A DNA stretch of 64,000 bases from Pyxicephalus adspersus (taxonomy: Eukaryota > Chordata > Amphibia > Anura > Pyxicephalidae). Below are positions 61,001 through 64,000 of this stretch, piece by piece. Made by a program: the position numbers and the translations under genes. Position 1 is the stretch's first letter, and each line of letters opens with the position of its first letter. The stretch lies in assembly GCF_032062135.1 (NCBI RefSeq), contig NC_092859.1:123158666-123222665 (forward strand). The letters are read 5' to 3'. Below the pieces are notes generated by a model, which saw only the letters and a list, made by a program, of their open reading frames with translations, did no database searches and was not told the DNA's origin.

Positions 61001-63723
61001 TACTTTCTTCAAAAACAAATCTGTAACTGCAGATCCCAGCTTTCTGCCATGCAAGGGCAAACTCCTTGTCTACAGGTATATGGCAACTTTGACAGTCCTG
61101 TGTTTGTCTTTGTGAAGAAATAAGTCCCTGATTGTCACAGCCCGTGTCGACACAGGCCCAAACTTAGACAGACACAAAGTTCAGGCATTTTTTAACTTGG
61201 GTGTCAACCCAGGAGTTGTTTTGACAGCGAATGTTGATGGACGATTCATTTTTCACTTGTGCAAAGGCACCCTAAAAATTATGTAAAATATGACCTCTGT
61301 CTCTTTTTACAGCTGGTCTATAAATGATCCCAAATCATCTGTGTTGGGTCATTTTGCTTGTTACCTGTTGGATCAATACACCAGTATCATTTTGATTGGC
61401 AGAGACTGCTAGTAGTTTACTAGTCATAGATTGGCTTTCTGATTGTATAGACCTTTAAAAGAAACTCCACCTAGCAAGTTAATCCTCTCTATCTCTTTTT
61501 CATGGTATTCTTTTTGTATTTAAACAAAGTAGTGTGTTACTTTATTTCATTTTATATTTTTTATATTGTGTGTTTAGAAGTCCTGTGTATTTCTTCAGAA
61601 AAAGGATTGTGTAGGGACCAATTATTATATAGGTTTCACTACTCCAACTCACCACTGATCTGTCACTGTAAAGCATGAACAACCCTCGCTCGCTTTTTCC
61701 AAAAAGAAGAGTAGAATCAATAGTTTAATGTCCCAAAATGGTCTTCAAGGTTTGGTTTGGTTTCCTAATAAGAAAACTGATGCACATACCTCATGAATGA
61801 ATCCAAAATCTTCAAATCTTCATTTACTTGTGTTTCAGATGCTTTGTTACTCAGGGATCAGGATATCAATCCAGAAAGCAGAGAGCGAGCTGATTGAGAA
61901 GTTGCAGGCTTGTAAGCAGGGAGAATACTGATAGCTGCATAATTTTTTTTATTCATTCTATTGTAGTGAAAGCAAGAACACTGCTTAAGAGTGTAACAAT
62001 TCATCATTGTTGCCATGCAATATACAGAAGCTGCATTAGGTTATTTAACCTGCAGGATAAACAGGTATTTGTGTAGGACTTTGCAGGGCAACAAATGTAA
62101 AACTGAATGCTGATACACTTTAATGAGGGCAGTCCATATATGTTTTTATTGGTAGCCTTAGGTTCAAGATAAAGCTAAACTTTAAAATGCCTACATTTTG
62201 TCTTCCTTAATCCCTCTATTCAAAATTCTTATGAAATTACTAAATAAAATCATTCAGTTTCCATTACATGCCCGTTTTTAGATCAATAGATTACATCATT
62301 ACTAATTTTCTTTAAGGCAGGCAAATTTGCTGTTGGGAATGGCTTGCAGGGTTCTGCACACATATTCCTAAAAATGTCCACATGCAATTCTGAGTCTCTG
62401 TGATTAGCTGAACCTAATGCCAATGAATTAAAGGGGTAGGCCAGGGACTGAAACACTGCAAAGGGAAGGGCTAATTGATGCTGGATGTACATGGGCTAGG
62501 GAAAGAGGCAAGCTCCGTCTGAGTTGCTGTAACTTCTAATGCACTCTGCTCACAGTGTTCAGTGATATCGGTGTGAGAAATTTCAGCACAGGTATGGAGC
62601 CCTTATCACTGGGCAAGACTGAAGGTAATACTGCAATTCAGCTTTGTTTAGTGATGGGCTTGGTATTATCTTAGAAGGAAGTATTGTTTTCTGATTACCT
62701 AAACTTTATATTATTTTTATTTTCACTTTAGAAATTCCACTATAAAAATATCCTACTGGGTGAACATGATGTCCCATTAACATGTATAGATCAAATTGTT
62801 GTAGGTAAGTACAGCAATGCACCAAGAAAACAGCTGTGTAATAACAGGTTGGAACAGTAAAATGCATGACCGGAAACAGCTGACACCTTTCATAAACTAT
62901 TCTTCATTAATGTGGAAGTGCTGGTAACTAATTAACGAGAGCTGTGATACAAGGTTTTATAATGTTGCATTCCGACTACCACACTTCTGATTTTAGAGAT
63001 AGGTATCCCATACGTATGTAATGAAAATTAGGGGAACAGTTTAAATTTTTAATGTAAAATAAATTTGATTCAGTCAATGTGTCAAATTTAGATCACAAAA
63101 TAAAATCCACCAATGATCTAATGCTTAATAGGAAACTTTGGGAGTATGCCTGTTTACATTTTATGCTAATGCTTTGCAGCCTGATTTTTCCCACATGCCT
63201 TTTTAGCTGGGACTGTGTTCTTTGGTCATGAGATCCTTTATTGTGTCATTTCACTGTTTCTCTGAAATACAGCATTGAGCCTTCAAGACTTGGAAACACA
63301 TGTTCCCAGAAGGCAGAATTACTAGCAAGGAGGTGATTTTGAAGCTGTAGGCAGTGAAATATAGAGCTGAAATACATTATTTATATTTAATTAGACTTTT
63401 GTTATAAACTTGCAGACATCTAGGCAATGCAAGCCATTTTTACCTTCAATCAGATCAGTGAAAAGGGTTCCCAACCTGTTATGTCATGGAGGCAAACAAT
63501 GTCCTGTGATGTGAGATGGCCTTAATTTTAAATGGCTGTTGAGTAATTTGGCAATTCATAATCATTTCTTTTCATTGTAGTGAATGACACAAAGAGAAAG
63601 CAGAAGATCCTTACATCTAACAAAAAGCTGAAATTCAACCCAACAGAGTTAATAATTTATTGTAAAGACTTCCGCATTCTCCGCTTTCGCTTTGACGAAT
63701 CTGGTCCAGAAAGTGCTAAAAAG
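33947..63723 (+). CDS. mtmr10: mtmr10 (myotubularin-related protein 10), 5' part, 5 coding exons
   Basis: Joined exons: 33947-34003, 34732-34792, 59665-59801, 62732-62804, 63581-63723. They total 471 nt, 157 codons, all GT-AG and in phase. The protein starts MFSVKQAKPTFRSYLLPPQ and continues through IVVNEVNFVRK-like IIVNEVNFVRKCIAS, DLWGKLVCTNFKLSFITD, LLGEHDVPLTCIDQIV and KLKFNPTELIIYCKDF into FRFDESGPESAKK. Family knowledge: MTMR10 is a catalytically dead member of the phosphoinositide 3-phosphatase family. This part is the N-terminus and the GRAM/PH-like domain. The pseudophosphatase domain lies past the right edge (human protein about 770 residues). Its place just downstream of trpm1 matches human 15q13. 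Intron 2 is 24.9 kb. Confidence 0.96.
34004..34731 (+). other. mtmr10 intron 1
   Basis: The 728-bp intron is mostly the minisatellite (34042-34566). The last 165 bp before the acceptor show nothing else. Confidence 0.8.
34042..34566 (+). repeat. G-rich minisatellite in mtmr10 intron 1, ~18-bp unit
   Basis: About 28 units of 17-20 bp occur in three flavours: GGGGTATCTATGCTAT, GGGGTGTCCATTCTAT and GGGGATACCAATGCTAT. In the second half they are ordered into a higher-order unit: GATACCAATGCT starts at 34205, 34259, 34313, 34404 and 34480, the first three exactly 54 bp apart. Every unit carries a run of 4-10 G on the + strand. Long open frames on both strands here are only by-products of the repeat. 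Confidence 0.92.
34732..34792 (+). CDS. mtmr10: mtmr10 coding exon 2
   Basis: The acceptor GTTTCTTCCAG precedes HEDKLSPETKIKKLKPVLLP, ending on the first base of a Gly codon with donor GTAAGT. KIKKL.PVLLPG is conserved in MTMR10. Confidence 0.93.
35285..35645. mobile_element. Unclassified MITE, copy 1
   Basis: The copy reads TTCTGCAATAAAATAAACTT, ACCTGCCTGTCTGCAATTTT and, at the far side, CACTTCTGCAATAAGAATCC, giving a loosely inverted arrangement. The copy at 59955-60378 shares CTTCTGTAATAAAATAAACT and TACCTGCCTGTTCCCAATTT. Borders are uncertain. Confidence 0.5.
36786..37072 (-). mobile_element. TTAA-family MITE
   Basis: TTAATGCGGAACCAAACTG at the left and TTTTAGATCTGCTTTAA at the right form inverted ends outside which TTAA is duplicated (36786-36789, 37069-37072). 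The interior carries GGGTGACGTAGCCTCCCG and CTTCTGCGCAAACG, as in the other GC-rich copies. Reverse-strand GGGTAAGT lies near the right end. Confidence 0.75.
37975..38145 (+). mobile_element. Unclassified interspersed repeat, copy 1 of 2
   Basis: It reads GTGGGAAGAAATTGTAGGCG, GGTGGTGGCCCCTGTATTAT, AACCACCCAAAAACAGCC, GTGGCGGGTGGTGCGGCCAG and CTAAAAGGGGCTGGG. The same series occurs at 50555-50720 in the same orientation. AACCACCC and GGGTGGTT can pair as a short hairpin. Confidence 0.75.
40108..40425 (+). mobile_element. tRNA-type SINE, near full length
   Basis: The head reads AATGGCTTAGAGGTTAGCAC with a B-box-like GGTTCCAATCT at 40151. The core is ACATGCAGTTAGGTCAATTG and the tail GACATATGACTATGGTAGGG, AAAGCGCTGCATAATATGTT, GGCGCTGTATAAATATTGTG, TAATAATA. 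Confidence 0.85.
41314..42195 (+). mobile_element. L2-clade LINE, 3' end
   Basis: Forward reading gives fragments HVVLASPLILLSPLP, FRTFPGPVSFTYATSPK, MNAAARLIHPSHHSSS, LHWLPFHFRIKFKLLSFAFK, DFSRAAPTLWKGLPHPIRLA and the 3' tail GTACAGTGCTGCATATTATG, TTGGGGCTATATAAATACTG, TTTAATAATAATAATT. It is the same family as 24832-28090 but holds only the last fifth. It has frame breaks near 41570. Confidence 0.92.
44285..44590 (+). mobile_element. GTACACAC-family MITE, diverged
   Basis: It starts AAGCTCTGTACAGACATCAG and ends CTAGCATGTGTACATAGTTT. The interior has GGCACCCTGCTGC, GATCTGCCAGGACAGATTGA and TATAGGAAAGAACAG, shared with the better-preserved copies at 47371 and 55328. Confidence 0.7.
45243..45709 (-). 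mobile_element. TTAA-family MITE, complete
   Basis: The left end TTAAAGCGGACCTAT and right end ATAGTCCTGCTTTAA are inverted repeats flanked by TTAA, the target preference of piggyBac or Kolobok transposons. The interior has CACAGAGCCTCCTGGGATAC and, near the right end, AAAGGTAAGTGTGATTTC. It abuts the next element directly. Confidence 0.85.
45709..45849. mobile_element. Short inverted-repeat MITE, 141 bp
   Basis: The left AGGGCTTCATTTATAAAACA is mirrored by the right TGTTTTATAAATGGAGCCCT, with about 20 bp termini. The loop includes CATTTACTGGTGGGAATCAA and GGATCTGGAAGATTTCC. Related words (CAGACATTCCCTCAAACATT, CACCAGGGAATGA) occur at 32912-32940 and 33440-33530. Confidence 0.8.
46716..46776 (-). 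mobile_element. L2 3' tail fragment, reverse
   Basis: TTATTATTAATAAACAGGAT, TTATATAGCTCCAACATATT and ACGCAGCACTGTACAATG are the reverse complement of the L2 3' tail. Confidence 0.8.
47371..47702 (+). mobile_element. GTACACAC-family MITE, well preserved
   Basis: The left GGCCCGTACACACGTCAGAT and right GCAAGTGTGTACGCAGCTTA ends point inward. The interior has CGCCCGATAATCGGCATC, TCGTCCGAACGACCGTCCTG, a GTGCTGTATGTACAGCAC palindrome (47593-47610) and TTTGTCGTTGGAAAGGAT mirrored by CTTTCCAACGACAAAAAT. TAA/TTA lies at the borders. It is GC-rich against its AT-rich host, so a relatively recent insertion is likely. Confidence 0.85.
49531..49715 (+). repeat. Minisatellite, ~33-39 bp unit, 5 copies
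   Basis: TAACTAGAGAT (first copy TAACTGAGAT) starts at 49531, 49564, 49602, 49641 and 49677. Each is followed by a G-rich word and GCTCATGCACATAAATGG or a variant. Spacings are 33, 38, 39 and 36 bp. Confidence 0.85.
49820..50110 (+). mobile_element. GTACACAC-family MITE, strongly decayed
   Basis: TATGTACGTTGGCTTTAGGA, ATCAGATGACTTACACCC, GGTGGATTGACGAACGGCC and GAGCACAGCGAGATGCTGC resemble the family order at 47371, but termini are not preserved. Confidence 0.45.
50555..50720 (+). mobile_element. Unclassified interspersed repeat, copy 2 of 2
   Basis: It reads AGTGGGAAGAAATTGTAGGT, GGGTGGCAGCCCCTGTATTG, AGTAACCACCCAAAAACAGA, GAAAAGTGCCAGGTGGTGCA and CCAGCTAAAGGGGGCTAGGG, aligned to the copy at 37975. 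Confidence 0.75.
51711..52434. mobile_element. Tc1/mariner-like element relic (ATATGGCCAAAAGT ends)
   Basis: The left end ACACCATATGGCCAAAAGTT and right end CATTTGGCAATATAG are inverted. The interior has TGACCCAACATCTGTACCTC and GAATCTCATTCCCAAATCAG, which recall a widespread vertebrate Tc1-like family. Coding sequence is gone and other DNA may be inserted at 52000-52370. Confidence 0.65.
52885..53320 (-). mobile_element. TTAA-family MITE
   Basis: The left GTAAAGCGGAAGTAAACCC is followed by CATGCGCAGAAGGAACAGCC, AGGAGCCTCCTGGTATGCG and GCAGTGCTGCACCC with a T-run, matching the other GC-rich copies. The right terminus is indistinct. It contains CATGCG direct repeats at about 53132 and 53152. 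Confidence 0.75.
54605..55130 (+). mobile_element. Tc1-like transposon relic with transposase remnants
   Basis: The start CCAAAACATTAAAACTTCTA matches the familiar Tc1-type terminus. The first part of a transposase gene follows (GACCTGGACAAAAGCCAATT, GTCAGAGTATCTCCGAATCG, GCAGTGTTCTGGTGTGTGGT, GGGTTAGGGGCGTCCAAAG; helix-turn-helix region). After an internal deletion come the last part (CTTCAGAAGTTCTGTGGAGT, GAGGACAAAGGGGGGAGCTC, TTATTATTAG). Multiple frame breaks make it inactive. Confidence 0.82.
55328..55620 (-). mobile_element. GTACACAC-family MITE, complete
   Basis: The left TAGGCTACGTACACACGTGC and right GACGTATGTACGTAGCCTTA are inverted ends of about 17 bp. The interior has GTTGTTGGAAGGGATC, GGCACCCCACTGTGC, GATCTGCCAGGACGG and TCAGACAAGAATCATCTGA, opposite in orientation to the copy at 47371. 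Confidence 0.85.
56725..57012 (+). mobile_element. GTACACAC-family MITE, decayed
   Basis: It reads CATCAAAAATCTGATGTGTA, CTGCCCTGGCGAATTGATGG, GGAGCACAGGGGGGTGCTGC and CTTGACGTCTGTACAGGCAT. The order matches the family while the ends are eroded. Confidence 0.65.
57345..57550 (-). mobile_element. GTACACAC-family MITE fragment
   Basis: It reads GACTGTACACAGCACAATTC, TGTTCTATGGGAGGGTGAAG, GGAGCAGCACCCTTTTGTG and CAATCTGCCAGACATCATTG, then CCTGTCAGATTTTCG. It is internally shortened. Confidence 0.65.
57981..58170. repeat. Perfect 95-bp tandem duplication
   Basis: Copies 57981-58075 and 58076-58170 are identical by eye, each starting GTGTGCAATAAAATGTTGGG and ending GGTGGAGAAAGTTTTATT. Each copy carries AATAAA and the direct junction is ATTGTGTG. 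Confidence 0.93.
59206..59486 (-). mobile_element. GTACACAC-family MITE, complete
   Basis: The left TATGTACACATGCTAGACTT and right CTCTGATGTGTGTATGCAGC ends are inverted. The interior has TTGTCATTGGAAAGGATC facing GATCCTTTTCAATGACAAAA, ACAGTGCCGTTCTGTT and GGGGCACCCCGCTGCG. It lies only about 180 bp before mtmr10 exon 3. Confidence 0.82.
59665..59801 (+). CDS. mtmr10: mtmr10 coding exon 3 (GRAM/PH domain start)
   Basis: The acceptor GCTTTTCTTAG completes the Gly codon and opens EIIVNEVNFVRKCIASDTS, then VYDLWGKLVCTNFKLSFITD and NLVPFQ. There are 45 full codons, phase 0 at the end, donor GTATGT. G.L..TNF.L.F. is the typical second strand of the myotubularin GRAM/PH-like fold. Confidence 0.96.
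59802..62731 (+). other. mtmr10 intron 3
   Basis: The 2930-bp intron contains the unclassified MITE at 59955-60378. Bases 60380-62730 show no gene or repeat family I can name. Confidence 0.7.
59955..60378. mobile_element. Unclassified MITE, copy 2
   Basis: The left AAGCTAAAGTGGAAC and right GTTTAGTTCCAAGTTA are loosely inverted. CTTCTGTAATAAAATAAACT and ACCTGCCTGTTCCCAATTTT are shared with 35285-35645. The ends resemble the TTAA-family termini (AAAG-GGAAC), so it may belong to that superfamily. Confidence 0.55.
62732..62804 (+). CDS. mtmr10: mtmr10 coding exon 4
   Basis: The acceptor TTTCACTTTAG precedes KFHYKNILLGEHDVPLTCID and QIVV, ending on the first base of a Val codon with donor GTAAGT. 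GEHDVPL.CI.QIV is characteristic of the MTMR10/11/12 group. Confidence 0.96.
62805..63580 (+). other. mtmr10 intron 4
   Basis: The 776-bp AT-rich intron contains nothing I recognise. Confidence 0.75.
63581..63723 (+). CDS. mtmr10: mtmr10 coding exon 5
   Basis: The acceptor TTCATTGTAG precedes VNDTKRKQKILTSNKKLKFN, PTELIIYCKDFRILRFRFDE and SGPESAKK, ending in phase 0 with donor GTAATA at 63724. YCKDFR..RFRF is the last part of the GRAM/PH-like domain. The gene continues past the window; 63724-64000 is intron. Confidence 0.96.
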
Positions 63724-64000
63724 GTAATATTGTTGTAACCAAAAGGTATTCACGTTGCAGTTCTGGATTCATATAATTGTGATATATTCAAAACTAAGCC
63801 TCTTTGTTCTGGCATTTTGTGTAAGATGGAAGACAACTCTAACTTATGTAAGGGTTCTGCAAATACTGATCAATGTGCAAAGATTTGGGGTTACTTTTAA
63901 AACCGTTTTGTACATGTCTTTCCTTAGCCTTTCCCCTAAGTTTTATGCTCTGTCTCTACTGCCCTGTTAAGGGTTTCCTGGCAGGGCTTTGCTTCTGTGA

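Overview
This window looks like nuclear DNA from an amphibian, most likely a frog. The reasons are large AT-rich introns with GT-AG splice sites and a dense load of L2-type LINEs, a tRNA-type SINE, and hAT, Tc1/mariner and TTAA-flanked MITEs. The frog assignment is inferred from the look of the repeats. The vertebrate assignment is firm because two vertebrate genes are readable exon by exon. No prokaryotic features are present.

Two protein genes lie head-to-tail on the + strand. (1) The 3' two-thirds of trpm1 (melastatin-1, a TRPM cation channel of retinal ON-bipolar cells and melanocytes) occupies 2036-24036 in 14 exons. These join in one open frame of 1096 residues plus stop and end in STETEC. 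They cover the end of the cytosolic melastatin homology region, segments S1-S6, the pore loop, the TRP domain, the coiled coil and the long tail. The 5' exons lie before the window. (2) The first five coding exons of mtmr10 (a catalytically inactive myotubularin-related protein) occupy 33947-63723: 157 residues of N-terminus and GRAM/PH-like domain. The rest lies beyond the right edge. The trpm1-mtmr10 neighbourhood and orientation match the human 15q13 arrangement, which supports calling these genes rather than trpm3 or another paralogue.

Layout: 1-2035, upstream trpm1 intron with SINE, L2 and hAT fragments and AT repeats. 2036-24036, trpm1 exons; introns hold a foldback MITE, a C-rich strand-skewed block, SINEs, a hAT MITE and a decayed LINE-1-like reverse transcriptase. 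24037-33559, 3' UTR and intergenic DNA with a 3.2-kb antisense L2 carrying two nested insertions, then degenerate tandem repeats and a GC-rich MITE just before the mtmr10 promoter. 33560-34792, mtmr10 promoter, leader, exons 1-2 and a G-rich minisatellite in intron 1. 34793-59664, a 24.9-kb intron 2 filled with MITEs, an L2 copy, a SINE, two Tc1/mariner relics and a fresh 95-bp tandem duplication. 59665-64000, mtmr10 exons 3-5.

I did not find a convincing new biological system. The points most worth a second look are a frame-neutral 21-nt microexon in the TRPM1 pore loop, a three-deep nested transposon stack with target duplications, a SINE and a LINE that share a 3' tail, a MITE family carrying ready-made splice donor sequences (one copy beside the mtmr10 promoter), and the 18/54-bp G-rich minisatellite next to mtmr10 exon 1.
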